Below, piece after piece: positions 9,123 to 20,378 of a stretch of 64,000 nucleotides of DNA (positions are counted from its first letter, which is position 1; every line of letters begins with the position of its first letter). The translations under genes were made by a program, and so were the position numbers. Source of the stretch: Diphasiastrum complanatum (taxonomy: Eukaryota > Streptophyta > Lycopodiopsida > Lycopodiales > Lycopodiaceae); the NCBI GenBank assembly GCA_029204225.1, contig CM055097.1, positions 14,455,221 to 14,519,220 of the forward strand. The letters are read 5' to 3'. The notes beneath the pieces are model-generated. The model had not been told where the DNA came from. It worked only from the letters and a program-made list of their open reading frames with translations, and did no database searches.

Positions 9123-12100
9123 TCACTCAGACGAATGCTCTGGAGACAACTCAGGGCCCCGAGCTGACTCTCGCAACCGATATCTCTGCCTGTCTGGAAC
9201 TGGCATGGGCTGTGTATCCGAGGGGGAAGACTCGTCATCCTCATCCTCCCAATCAGCCTCCGCATCAGCCCCCAAGCAGGCCAAACCAACAACACCTGCT
9301 CCAACTGGCTGTGATACTGCACCTATACCTGTACCTAGAGCCCTGCGTGGTCGTCCTCTCCTCCCTGGCAGTTTCTGTGCCTTGCCTTTCTTGTTCGGTG
9401 CACCCTTGGGCCTGCCTGGTCTCTTGCGGACAAGAGGAGTTGTCAATGCCTCGTCACCCCCATGCAAATCACCTGGCTGGCTAGGCTGGGCCCAAGCTGA
9501 GGCCGGCTAGGATAGGGAAGCAAAAGAGGGAACTCCCTGTGAAACTGAGCGAGGAGGATGAGCTCGTGGAGTGTGTGCCCGTGGGGCTGCTGCAGGTGGA
9601 GGAACTGGCTGTGCAGGAGGCGAGTACAGTGGCGATATGTACTGAAAGGGGCGTTGTGGTGGCCGGTACTGGTACATCCTGGGTGCTGCCAAAGGAGGAG
9701 GATGTGACGTGGGTGCTGCCACTGGAGGAGCCACTGTGGATGTGGGCGCTGCAAGAGAAAACCTGGGCACAGATGGTGGCCTGCCATGGAGACCTGGTGC
9801 TGCAGAAGTGGACGGCGAAGGAGAGGCTGCAGGCCTAAATGGCATCGATGGCACTGGAGGAGCTGTGCGACGCACATACACCCTCTGAGGAGCTGGAGGA
9901 ACTGTAGGCACCTCATGCGGCTGCTCTAGCTGGGACTCTGTGTGTGGCATGCTGGCAAGAGATGATGGGGGCGCCCTGACACTCGGCATCTGCTGGGCCT
10001 CTGAATCCAATGTGGCAACCAAGTCGGCCAGCTGGGCATCCGAATACAAATGCTCTGGGCTCTGGGACTCATCCTGTGCACCAGCCTCTAAATCATCCTG
10101 TGCACCAACCTCTGAATCATCCTGTGCACCAACCCCTAAATCAACCCAAGCCTCATCCTGTGCCTCATCATGTGCACCTTGTAGACCCTGCATGGCCTCC
10201 CAATCTGTGCAATGAAAGTCATCAGGTGCCTCCTCTGGTGTGCTGTCGTAGTAACGGCCATGACTCTGTGCTGCACGCATCCAAAGATCTGCGGGACCGG
10301 CATCTAAACCACTCTGCCCTCTATCAAGAGCCTCCTCCATCATGTCGACATAGGTAGGTATGCCACTGTCCCCCCCTATGTGCCCTGCCTGTCTGCCGGT
10401 ATAACATGTGCCATGTGTCCCACCTCTGCCACGTGATGCACCTATGACCCCTGCCCGTGGCGTGTGCCCTGCACCTGTATAATCTGCCTCATCCCTCTCT
10501 GGTCTGGCAAACACAACCTGAATGGGCTCATCCTCATCATGCTCATCCTCTGACACTGGCTCATCTGCCTCATACAATGGGGGCTCTCTGTGCTCAAGCC
10601 CAAGCTCGCTCTCTCTCATCTCGGCAAGCTCCCTCTCTCTCTCTGCCATCAACTGTGTGCCCAGGTCATCTGCAGGCATGGGATGGGTGCTGTCCGTAGG
10701 CAAGTCAACCTGGCGCTCCAAATCGGATATCTTCGTCTGCAAGGTTTAAAATTGGCATGTCAGAGAAACAACTCTATCAAGAAATGAAAGCAACATACCA
10801 GGAGTCAACCAACATGCTATGAAAGGTTAGCTTATCACCTGCAATGCGCTCGTAATGGTCGGAAGCCTCCTGGCGAGACGTGCGTTGGTGCTACAGAACA
10901 CCAACCGCTCCAACTGACTCACTGACAAGCGGTTCCTTCTCCTCGTGTGAATCAGTGCCCATGTGCTCCAATTACGCTCACACACGGAGGCAGCACAGTC
11001 CTGTGGTGCGTGCATTGAAATACTTCAGCACATTGTGGCAGAGGTGAAACTTCAACGAAACACAAAAAATGGAGGATAAAATGAGATGCATACCTGAGAA
11101 AGGACACGCAGTGCAAGACGCTGTATAGATGGGTATGTGCTATCGAACATGGTCCACCAGGTAATGGGTAGCTGCCTCCTCTCTGGATCCTAGGCAGCCG
11201 GGTGGCCGAATGTGCCCATGCCGAAACGAAATGCAGTGAGCTCCTCCATGAGCCTGATAGGATCCAAACCTATGTGTGGACCCACCCTGTGAATGTATTG
11301 AAGCCAATCGGCCTCGAGCTCTCTGTCTGCGATCTGTGTCGGAGAGAGGAAGAGGGGATGCAGCATGTGTGCAACGCTGTGGATACTCCTGTGGAAGTAG
11401 TTCCACCGCGTCTCCCATATGAACTTCAACTCTGTCATCCTGCAGGTGAGGGGCATGTGGTTTAGGGCATTACGAAAAAGCTTAACACTGACAGAAAAAC
11501 AAACTAGCAAGTACTAAAAAGATAAAGGTCAATTGCAACACTGTACCGCTTACCTCTCTGGCTGCAAGATGGGCAGCTGCAGGAACTGTCCAATCCGGTC
11601 CATGAGCTCATACACCAGTCCAAGTGTCGACCCCTCGCTGTCAGCCATGCGGAGCACAATGTAGAGTGGTCGAAGCAGTCCTGACAATGTCTGTGCATCC
11701 CTCCAGAACTGGTCTCCCCTCACCGTGGAAGAAAAGTGCTCCCCATCCTCAGTGTGCGGAAATGTACTAGCACCCCAAAGATCACTGGCAACCATCTGTA
11801 GAAGCTGGGCCCTGCACCTGATCAAACGGTCGATGACCACCAAGTCGAATGCAAAGCGCGTGAGGGCTGGCTTACGGAGGTCCAGATGGCTGAACACCCG
11901 CAACATGGCAAAAACACGCCTCTTTCTGGTGACAAAAGTCACCAGGAAGAGGGCCTCCCGGACGATGGCTCTAACCCAGGGAAGTGCTCCAATGTCCCCC
12001 ATCAGAAGGTCTATGCCGTGGGCTGCACAGGGGGTATGAACAATATGAGGGAACTCGGCCTCTAGCAGTACACCCATCTGAATGCAGTTCGTGGCATTGT

Positions 12101-13427
12101 CCGTCACCACCGTGACGACATGCTGTGGGCCTATGGCTAGGATGGAAGACCTGATGACATCAAACATGAACTCTGCAGATATGACTCTCCCCCCCCTGCT
12201 GCAATCCACTGCCCTCAAAAACTGTGCGCCCATGCAGCTGGAGACCAGTATGTTGAGGATCGGCCTCCTCCTGACATCAGTCCAGCCATCGGACATGATG
12301 CTACAACCGTAAGTGGCCCAGTGCCGACGCAGAGGCTCCATCTCTCTAGACAAGGACTCGACCCTATAACTCAGCATGTGTGTGTGGACAACCTCTGAAC
12401 TAGGGACTCTCCAGCTAGGGCTGACAGACTGTGCAAGGCGGAAGGCCCTTCTGAAGGGCTCAGAGTCGGTGATGGCAAAGGGCAGGTTCAGCTCGTAAAC
12501 CAGACTGGCCACGGCCTGTGTGGCCTCTCTGTCCATGTGCGGCTGATGCGCGCCGCGAATGGTCTGCTGCACGAGGGCTCTCCCTGGTGGGCGACGGGTG
12601 GTGGACCTCCAGCACGGTGCACCAACCGTGACGGGAATGGACGATGACGCGACAGGCTAGGCGCTGGTGGATGCATCGGCTGTAGACGTGGAATGGGGAG
12701 AGTGGGATGCACTGGCAGGGATGGGTGCAGCAGCATAGGTGGGGTGCACTGGTGGAGGGGCAACATCTGGCATGGGGTACGAAAACTGCTGGCTGAGGAG
12801 GTCATTCGGATGGGAAGGGAAGGAAGAAGGGATCTCTTCCACATCCTCGAAGGCCCGCCCAGTACCATCCTGGGCCTGCTCGGGTGGCGGAAAGTCCATG
12901 AGAAAGTCGTAGACTGGTGGAGTGCGAGCAACAGTGGGTGGTGGTGGAACCGCAGTGGCAACTGTCGGACGCGATGGGACGGGATCCACCGAAATCTGAG
13001 CAGATGGGGGTGCATGAGGCAGAACTGTCTGAGGGGCAAAGGGACCGGAGGAGGATGCACTCCCTCTCCTCGTGCGTGCCAGCCAAGCAGGCAGCAACTC
13101 TGGGTTAGTCACATAAGGAGCGGTGCAAAATCGGAGAACGCCCTCCGAAATGGTGTTCTCCCCTGCCACGAGCAGCGGCCCGTAGGTGTCCAGTAGTCGC
13201 TGCCTGTCGGGGACGGTCACGCTGCCATAAGGGGCAGCATTCAAGGTGGCACCATTTTTGGCGCGTGCACCGAGCAGATGGCCTTTAAGGCGAGTGAGGG
13301 ATGCAGCAAACTCGACGAGACAGTATCGGCAGCGCACGATCTTCTGACCGGTCTTGTTGGCCTTGTCGGCAACCCACCTGACAATGTCTACCTCGTCCCA
13401 CAGACCGGAAAGGTCGGATTGCACCAT
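9123..13427 (-). pseudogene. hAT transposase with AT-hook C-terminus, copy A
   Basis: I infer four exons from GT-AG sites and frame: 13427-11554, 11439-11094, 11000-10839 and 10736-9123. They sum to 3996 bases, 1331 codons plus stop, in one consistent frame. Order: BED zinc finger (VRCRYC, LKGHLLG), Pro-rich linker, DUF659-type core (GCSIMSDGWTDVRRRPILN), a conserved EGSTLGLVYELMDRIGQ block, and the hAT C-terminal region (ERNWSTWALIHTRRRNRLS). Exon 4 adds about 540 residues, first acidic with GAQDD repeats, then Pro/Ala-rich, ending with two AT-hooks (RKRPGRPKG and GRRGRPRRA, 9428-9342). Three in-frame TAG codons at 12657-12659, 11190-11192 and 9507-9509 each replace a CAG seen in copy B or C. 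The length is well above the 600-800 residues usual for hAT transposases because of the exon-4 tail. Confidence 0.85.
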
Positions 13428-13713
13428 TGCAGATGAAATGAGGGATGGATTGCTGGAAAAAAAACAGCAAGGTTCACTGTTGGAGAGACGCTGAAAATGG
13501 GCGAATGCAGGGCAAAGGAAATCAGATGCAAGGCAGGGCGTTGCGTGGGCGATGGGCGACGCAAGGAATCAAAGGCAGGCAAGAAAAACCAGCAGCGATG
13601 GCAGGGCGGAGAGGGCGCAAAAAAATTTCAGAGGAAATGCGAGGGGGGTGGGTAGGTTTAGGTAAAAAAAAAAATTTTAAAAAATATTAAATAATAAATA
13701 TATTATTATATTG
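13428..13713 (-). promoter_or_regulatory. Probable transposase upstream region, copy A
   Basis: About 290 bases between the transposase ATG and the GGTACC array. It holds a purine-rich and GC-rich stretch (13500-13640) and an AT-rich stretch (13665-13712). The equivalent segment is conserved in copy C (7109-7425). It must hold the transposase promoter if the gene is expressed from within the element; I cannot place a specific TATA box. Confidence 0.4.
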
Positions 13714-13817
13714 TGGTACCGCGGTACCATCATGGTACCGCGGTACCATCATGGTACCGCAGTACCAGTATGGTCCCGCGGTACCGGGATCCGCGGTACC
13801 ATGTACCGCGGGACCTA

Positions 13818-13819
<2 letters not shown>

Positions 13820-13858
<39 letters not shown>
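13820..13858. repeat. (TA)n microsatellite at the right end of copy A
   Basis: Uninterrupted TA dinucleotides directly after the CATAG terminus of copy A. Confidence 0.95.
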
Positions 13859-13859
<1 letters not shown>

Positions 13860-13959
13860 TAGTTGTGAGTGCCCGTCGTTGACGGGCAATGGAGGCCGAT
13901 CTAGGTGGCGGCCGATGATTTGGATGATGGCCCATCTCGCATCTCGAATATCTAACATT

Positions 13960-14550
13960 CAAGTCTTTAAAAGAATTCGAGTCTTTGGAAAAATTCGAGC
14001 CTTCGGAAAAATTCTAGTTTTCAGAAAATTTCAAGTCTTCAAAAAAATTTGAGTCTTTTGAAAAAACATCGAGTCTTTTGAAAAAATAGCGTCTCTGGAA
14101 AAATTCGAGTCTTCAAAAAAATTCGAGTCTTTTGAAAAATTCGACTTGACAGTACAAAGAGTCCTTCGATCCTTCGAAAAAATTCGAGTCTTTCGAATAA
14201 TTCGAGTATTTGGGAAAATTTGATCCTTTGGAAAAAAATCGAGTCATTGAAAAAATTCGAGTCTTTCCAAAAATTCGAGTCTCTGAAAAATTTCGAGTCT
14301 TAAGAAAAATTTGATACTTTGAAAAAATTCGAGTCTTAAGAAAAATTAGAATCATTGGAAAAATTCAAGTCATCGAAAAAATTCGAAATTCTGAAAAAAT
14401 TCGATCTATTGGAAAAATTCAAGTCATTCAAAAATTTGACTCACTGAAAAAATTCGAGTCACTGGAAAAATTTGAGTCATTCTAAAATTTGAGTCATTGG
14501 AAAATCTCGAATCGTTCAGAAAATTTGAGTCGTTCCAAAAATTCCTAGGT
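13960..14550. repeat. Degenerate 17-18 bp minisatellite
   Basis: Roughly 30-35 diverged head-to-tail units related to ttcgagtctttggaaaaa. On the minus strand the units create a spurious repetitive peptide (TRIFSK-like). It lies in the only non-hAT spacer between copies A and B and has no match elsewhere in the window. Confidence 0.85.
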
Positions 14551-14747
14551 GCCCAGACCTCGAATCGAGCAGCAGGACATCCACAAGGAGCTCGATAAAT
14601 CAACACCGCTGATCTGTCGTTGGGTGGAGCCATCCTTTTGAGTTCTGCCTCAAGCTCCTTCTGATCCTGAGTGAGCTCCACTCCCCTATTTTTTTACGGC
14701 AACCCTGACACTCTCTCTCTAGAATATCTTTATATATATAGATATAT
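14551..14747. other. Spacer left of copy B with a coding-like fragment
   Basis: On the minus strand, 14681-14551 reads as an open, protein-like stretch including CGCPAARFEVWAP, with no start codon and no neighbouring exon. I cannot assign it. The last 40 bases (actctctctct, then tatatatatagatatat) closely match 27335-27380, downstream of copy B. Confidence 0.35.
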
Positions 14748-14984
14748 CATAGTACCCCATGGTACCGCCGGTACCATAATGGTGGTACCGCCATTATGGT
14801 GCCGCCCTCAGACCCGCGGTACCAGGGCAGCACCATAATAATAATATTTTTTATTTTTTATTTTGTTTATTAAAAACCCCTTTTACTAGGGTAATTTAGG
14901 GTAAAAAAATTTGAAAAAAAAAGTGTCAGGGTTTAGGAAAAAGAGGGGACTGTACAGGGTGGGTAGACCTTGGGGTCAATGGGA

Positions 14985-15205
14985 GTGCAGCATGTGGGGG
15001 AGCAGCAAAACCGGACAGGTACACTGTCACATGGGCACTGTGGGGGAGCAGACCACGGACCCAATCGGAGTGCAACATGTGGGGGAGCAATACATGGGGC
15101 AGGTACAGTAGCACATGGGCACTGTGGGGGAGCAGGCCATGGGGCCAATGGGAGTGCAACATGTGGGGGAGCAACAAATGGGGACAGGTACAAGGGCACA
15201 TGGAG
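14985..15205. repeat. 86-bp subterminal tandem repeat, copy B
   Basis: Two and a half units of the repeat seen at 7813-8000. The recurring blocks are gcacatgggcactgtggggg and agtgcaacatgtgggggagc. Its position relative to the element end is the same as in copy A. Confidence 0.75.
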
Positions 15206-15357
15206 GGATCATCAACAACTGCACATGGGGGAACAGGCTGTGGGGTTAAATAGGCACTCACGAGGCTGTGAGAGCCAGTGAGAGGCTGTGAGAGAGAGGC
15301 TGTGAGAGGCATTGTGAGAGGCCATGAGAGCCAGTTCGAGAAACAGGGGGTCGTGAG

Positions 15358-15723
15358 ATGGGAGAGCGCATACCACCAAGGCCTGAGGGCGAAGCCAAGA
15401 AGAAGCTCGAGGAAGATGTCTGAAGGCACAACGAAAGGCATCGGAAGCAAGAGGCAGAGATTGCAGAGATGCTACGACAGGCTCGACAGAGAAATCCGGA
15501 GCCGGAGCACCCAGTCCCCGCTGTGCCCCCCGCCCCCGCTGTCGAGCTGGATTTGGATGAGCAGATTGGAATGAACTTCACATGACGACAGCTCATCATG
15601 GTCAGGGAAAGGGCTACCCGCCGTCGGGCTAACCAGGAGGCAGCTCGGGCTAACCGGGAGGCAGAGCGAGAGCGACAGAACAATGCACCTAACGAGGGCG
15701 AGGAGTCTGTGGAGGATCCGTAG
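15358..15723 (+). pseudogene. Small accessory reading frame of the hAT element, copy B
   Basis: Same length and frame as 8220-8585 (121 codons plus stop) with the same TGA at codon 22. It has one further TGA where copy A has CGA, within the segment after LDEQI. The shared TATA-like core is at 15247-15254. The reading frame is preserved across small compensating sequence changes in the Pro-rich segment, which is mild evidence that the ancestor was coding. Confidence 0.5.
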
Positions 15724-16225
15724 AAATGTTTAGAATGGATAGGATCCAGCCGTATGTGGCTGGCTGTTGTTATGTAGTTTTCGGCATAGATGAGGCAACC
15801 TTTAGTGTTTAACACAGTGTAAAGAACAGCCCCAGCCGTATGTGGCAGGATACGTATTGTTATTTTGATACCACTGTTGAATTAATGTTCAATGTGTTTT
15901 TTGTGCAACGCATGCCTGGTGTAATGCAGTGTAATATGTGTGTTTATGAAATGCTATAAAGGGGGTTGTATTTCTGTGTGGTGCATCTGCTATCAATCTC
16001 TGCAGTTGAAACTCACTGAAAATTCGCACATACCATTCGAAATAAAATTGAAAACAGAGCATCACAATTACAAATTGACAAATACACAATGTGCGGCGAA
16101 TAGAGTACGTCCAACACTGGATATAATATAGAAAATGGTCTGAATACAGTGTTTGACCATCTGGCAACCAAACGTGGAACATGATATCAAACTGCTAAAA
16201 ATAAAATAACAGAGCTACAATCAAT

Positions 16226-19115
16226 GCTCTGGCTCTAACTCAGACGAATGGGCCCCGAGCTGACTCTCGCAACTGATATCTATGCCTGTCTGGAACTGGC
16301 ATGGGCTGTGTATCCGAGGACTTGTCATCCTCATCCTCCCAATCTGCCTACGCAACAGCCCCCAAGCAAGCCAAACCGACTAGACCTGTTCCAGCTGGCT
16401 GTGATACTGCACCTCTACCTGCACCCGGGGCCCTGCGAGCTCATCCTCTCTTCCTTGGTTGTTTCTGTGCTCTGCCTTTCTTGTTCGGTGCACCCTTGGG
16501 CCTTCCTGGTCTCTTGCGGACGAGGGGAGCTGTCAATGCCTCATCACCCCCAAGCAGATCACCTGGCTGGCTAGGCTGGGCCCAAGCTCAGGCCGGCTGG
16601 GATAGAGAAGCCAAAGATGGGTGCCCCTGTGCAGCTGATAGTGGAGGATAGGCCCGTGGAGTGTGTGCCTGTGAGGCTGCTGCTGGAAGAGGAACTGGCT
16701 GTGGAGGGGCCGTCCCTGCAGGAGGCAAGTATAGCGGCGATATGTACTGAAAGGGGCGCTGCGGTGGTCGGTACTGGTACATCCTGGGTGCTGCCATTGG
16801 AGGAGCCACTGTGGATGTGGGCGCTGCAGGAGAAAACCTGGGCACTGGAGCCACTGGAGGAGCCACTGAAGGAGCCACTGTGGATGTGGGCGCTGCAAGA
16901 GAAAACCTGGGCATAGATGGTGGCCTGCCATGGGGACCTGGTGCTGCAGAAGTGGATGGCAATGGAGGGGCTGCTGGCCTCAACGGCATCGGTGGCACTG
17001 GAGGGGCTGTGCGGCGCATGTACACCCTCTGAGGAACTGGAGGAACTGTAGCACCTCGTGTAGCTGCTTTGGCTGAGACTCTGTGTAGGGCATGCTGGCT
17101 AGAGAGGATGGGGGCGCCCTGACGCTCGGCATCTGCTGGGCCTCTGAATCCAACTCTGCAATCAAGTCGTCCAGTTGGGCATCCGAATACAAATGCTCTG
17201 GGCTCTAGGACTCATCATGTGCACCATCCCCTAGATCATCTTGTGCCTCATCATGTGCACCATGCGGACCCTGCATCGCCTCCTAGTCGGTACAATCAAA
17301 GTCATCTGGTGACTCCTCTGGTGTGTTGTCATAGAAATGCCTATGGCTCTGTGATGCATGCATCCAAGCAGCTGCGGAAGGTAAACACAAATCACTCTGC
17401 CCCCTATCAAGAGCCTCCTCCATCATGAAGGTATGCCACTGGCCCCCACTGTGTGCCCTACCCGTCTCCCGGTATAATCTGTGGCATGTGTCCTACCTCT
17501 ACCACGTGATGCACCTGTGACCCCTGCCTGCTCTAGGCGTGTGCCCAACACCTATATCATATGCCTCATCCCGCTCTGATCTGGCGAACACAACCCGAAT
17601 GGGCTCATCCTCATCCTGATCATCCTCTGACACTGGCTCATCTGCCTCGTACAATGGAGGCTCTCTGTGCTCAAGCCCAAGCTCTCTCTCTCTCATCTCG
17701 GCAAGCTCCCTCTCTCTCTCTGCCATCAACTGTGTGCCCAGGTCATCTGCAGGCATGGGATGGGTGTTGTCCGTAGGCAAGTCAACCTAGCGCTCCAAAT
17801 CAGATATCTTCGTCTGCAAGGTTTAAAATTTGCATGTCAGAGAGACAACTTTATAAAGAAATGAAACCAACGTACTAGGAGTCAACCAACATGCTATGGG
17901 AGAATAGCTTATCACCTCCAATGCGCTCGTAATGGTCGGAAGTCTCCTGGCGAGATGTGCGTTGGTGCTACAGAACACCAACCGCTCCAACTGACTCACT
18001 GACAACTGGTTTCTTCTCCTCGTGTGAATGAGTGCCCATGTGCTCCAATTACGCTCACACACGGAGGCAGCGCAATCTTGTGGTACATGCAATGAAATGC
18101 TTCAGCACATGTGCACGGGTGGAAGGTCAACGAAACACAGCAATGGAGGATGAAATGAAATGCATACCTGAGAAAGGACATGCAGTGCAAGACGCTGTAT
18201 GGATGGATAGGTGCTACCGAACATGGTCCACCAGGTAATGGGAAGCTGCCTCCTCTCTGGATCCTGAGCAGCTGGGTGGCCGAACATGCCCATGCCGAAA
18301 CGAAATGCAGCGAGCTCCTCCATGAGCCTGATAGGATCCAAACCTATGTGTGGACCCACCCTGTGAATGTACTGAAGCCAATCGGCCTCGAGCTTCCTGT
18401 CTGCGATCTGTGTCGGAGAGAGGAAGAGAGGATGCTGCATGTGTGCAACGCTGTGGATGCTCCTGTGGAAGTAGTTCCACCGCGTCTCCCAGATGAACTT
18501 CAGCTCCGTCATCCTGCAGGTGAGAGGCATGTGGTTTAGGGCATTACGAAGAAACTTAACATTGACAAAAAAACAAACTAGCAATTACTGAAAAGATAAA
18601 GGCCAATTACATTACTATACTGCTTACCTCTATGGCTGCAAAATGGGCAGCTGCAGGAACTGTCCAATCCGGTCCATGAGCTCATATACCAGTCCAAGTG
18701 TCGACCCCTCGCTGTCAGCCATGCGGAGCACAATGTAGAGTGGTCGAAGCAGTCCTGACAATGTCTGTGCATCCCTCCAGAACTGGTCTCGCCTCACCGT
18801 GGAAGAAAAGTGCTCCCCATCCTCAGTGTGCTGAAACGTACTGGCACGCCAAAGATCACTGGCAACCATCTGTAGAAGCTGCGCCCTACACCTGATCAAA
18901 AGGTCGATGACCACCAAGTCGAATGCAAAGCGAGTGGGGGCTAGCTTACGGAGGTCCAGATGGCTGAACACCCGCAACATGGCAAGAACACGCCTCTTCC
19001 TGGTGACAAAAAGCACAGACGATGGCTCTAACCCAGGGAAGTGCACCTATGTCCCCCATCAAAAGGTCTATGTCGTGCGTTGCACAGGGGGTATGAACAA
19101 TGTGAGGGAACTCGG
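16226..19115 (-). pseudogene. hAT transposase, copy B, 3' portion
   Basis: Continuation of the copy B transposase left of the gypsy element. It holds the rest of exon 1 (19115 to about 18628, with a small deletion near the FVTRKRRVLAML block) and exon 2 with RMTELKFIWETRWNYFHR, here reading through AAQDPERRQLPITWW where copy A has a stop. Next come the ERNWSTWALIHTRRRNQLS exon (near 18060-17930) and the acidic/Pro-rich exon 4 (17810-16226). The first AT-hook (RKRPGRPKG) is kept near 16530-16500. The second is broken by CGA to TGA. Several other stops are present. Confidence 0.82.
19111..19115. repeat. Target-site duplication CTCGG, left copy
   Basis: The five bases before the 5' LTR equal the five after the 3' LTR (25503-25507). 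The empty site is visible in hAT copy A at 12050-12065, where one ctcgg is continuous with cctctagcag. Confidence 0.95.
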
Positions 19116-19473
19116 CGTTACGAGCTCGTAACCAGTGTCGAACCCTAGGGAACACAGATAAGTCAGATACCATAGTCAGGGTCGTGTCCAGCGTACATGA
19201 CCAACAGGGCAAGACAGTGTGAGTAGTGTGCCCCAGCACGGTCCATAGCCATGGCGGGCCTATCACAGCCTAGGGACCCTGTCAGCAGGATAGGGCCCCC
19301 AGTTGGGTCCCGACGTGCAGTCGGCCACGTCAGTGCCACATGGCCGACACTTGGCAATAGCATGCAACCAGTCCTCACACTGGGCTAGGAGGGGCTTACT
19401 CTATATCAGGGAGTAGGCAAGGTTGGGTGGAGCAGTGAGTGTTTGCCCTACTGTGGTGTTAGGAACTATTACA
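19116..19473 (+). repeat. 5' LTR, gypsy copy 2 (358 bp)
   Basis: Runs from GTTACGAGCTCGTAAC (first T of the TG terminus mutated to C at 19116) to TTACA. It is the same length as the 3' LTR. Confidence 0.95.
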
Positions 19474-19474
19474 C

Positions 19475-19487
19475 TGGTATCAGAGCC
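19475..19487 (+). other. Primer-binding site (initiator Met-tRNA)
   Basis: tggtatcagagcc lies one base inside the 5' LTR. It is the standard complement of plant initiator Met-tRNA. Confidence 0.9.
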
Positions 19488-20378
19488 ATCTCCATCTTTG
19501 GGAGTTAAGTAGCAGCAGGGAGAAAGTAGAGAGAGTGCTCAAAATCTCTTAAAACTTTGGTAAATAGGAGAGACAGATCCAGCGCTGGAGGAGTAGCTTT
19601 CCACTGTGAAAATCTTCGTTGAATCATCTTCCTTTCAGTTGGAATATGAATTAGATTTCTGAGACAGATCCATCGCTGTAGAGACAGCTATCTGACAAGG
19701 CAATTTCAGTGGAATTCTGAATCATCTGAGCGGAATTTCAAGGGAAAAAGATGGGCAAATCCATCGCTGTGGAGCTAGCCCTCAGATCTGAAAATTGTAG
19801 CAAGTTCTGAGTAGATTAGAGCAAGTCTAATAAAAAATAGAGTGGTAGGGTCAGCGCTGGACAGGGAGTTGAAAAATTGGATTTTCATCCCTGATTTCTG
19901 AGATTTTTCAATAGTTTGAAGCTTCGAACTAGATTGCTACAGACCAGCGACCTACTACTTGAAGTCAGATCAGAGATTCAAGTGAGTTTTGGGCCCTGAA
20001 TTTCAGAAAATTGGGCCAAACAGGTGGCTGTCCAGCCAGCGAGGGCAGAGACACAAAAAATTCCGGATTTCTTTTTGTAAATTTCCGGTTTTAACTCGGT
20101 TTGTTGGAGACCCACACCTGAAATCAGATCAGTCAGCTACTCAACTCAAGAACCGGGAAATTTGGCACCGTTTTGAAGCTTCAAACTGGCATTTACCGGG
20201 ACAGCAGGTCTGAAATCTTGGGTAAAAGAGCTGAGAGGGTTCCTCTTCATTCTTTCTTTGGAAGTACAGTCCTCAGAAACAGCTAAGTCATCTTTCCTTT
20301 CCCTTGTACAGTTGTAAATTAGTCTTTTAGACTTTTTTTTCCTTCAGAGGTTAAGGTAGCTCTCTTTCAGTTCCGAAG
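19488..20378 (+). other. 5' leader of gypsy copy 2
   Basis: Nearly 900 bases without a supported frame, containing several short repeated motifs (agcgctgga, ccatcgctgt). It ends at the gag ATG. Confidence 0.75.

Larger units (their letters stand above)
7569..13819 (-). mobile_element. TA-tract hAT element, copy A (complete, 6251 bp)
   Basis: This is the only uninterrupted copy. Left terminus CATAGTACCC (7569 on), right terminus on the minus strand CATAGGTCCC (13819 back), both flanked by (TA)n. From right to left it holds a GGTACC array, the four-exon transposase gene (13427-9123), a convergent plus-strand small gene (8220-8585), two 86-bp subterminal repeats (7813-8000) and a second GGTACC array. 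The transposase has three in-frame stops, so the copy is probably not autonomous now. The left and right termini share only the first few bases, so the terminal inverted repeats are short. Confidence 0.88.

Noticed and set aside
9205-10749. Long plus-strand frames opposite the hAT exon 4
   Set aside because: They mirror the GC-rich, low-complexity exon on the minus strand. The minus frame has splice sites and AT-hook motifs and agrees between copies.
13960-14550. CRISPR-like array
   Set aside because: Units are contiguous and diverged with no unique spacers, and the DNA is plant nuclear.
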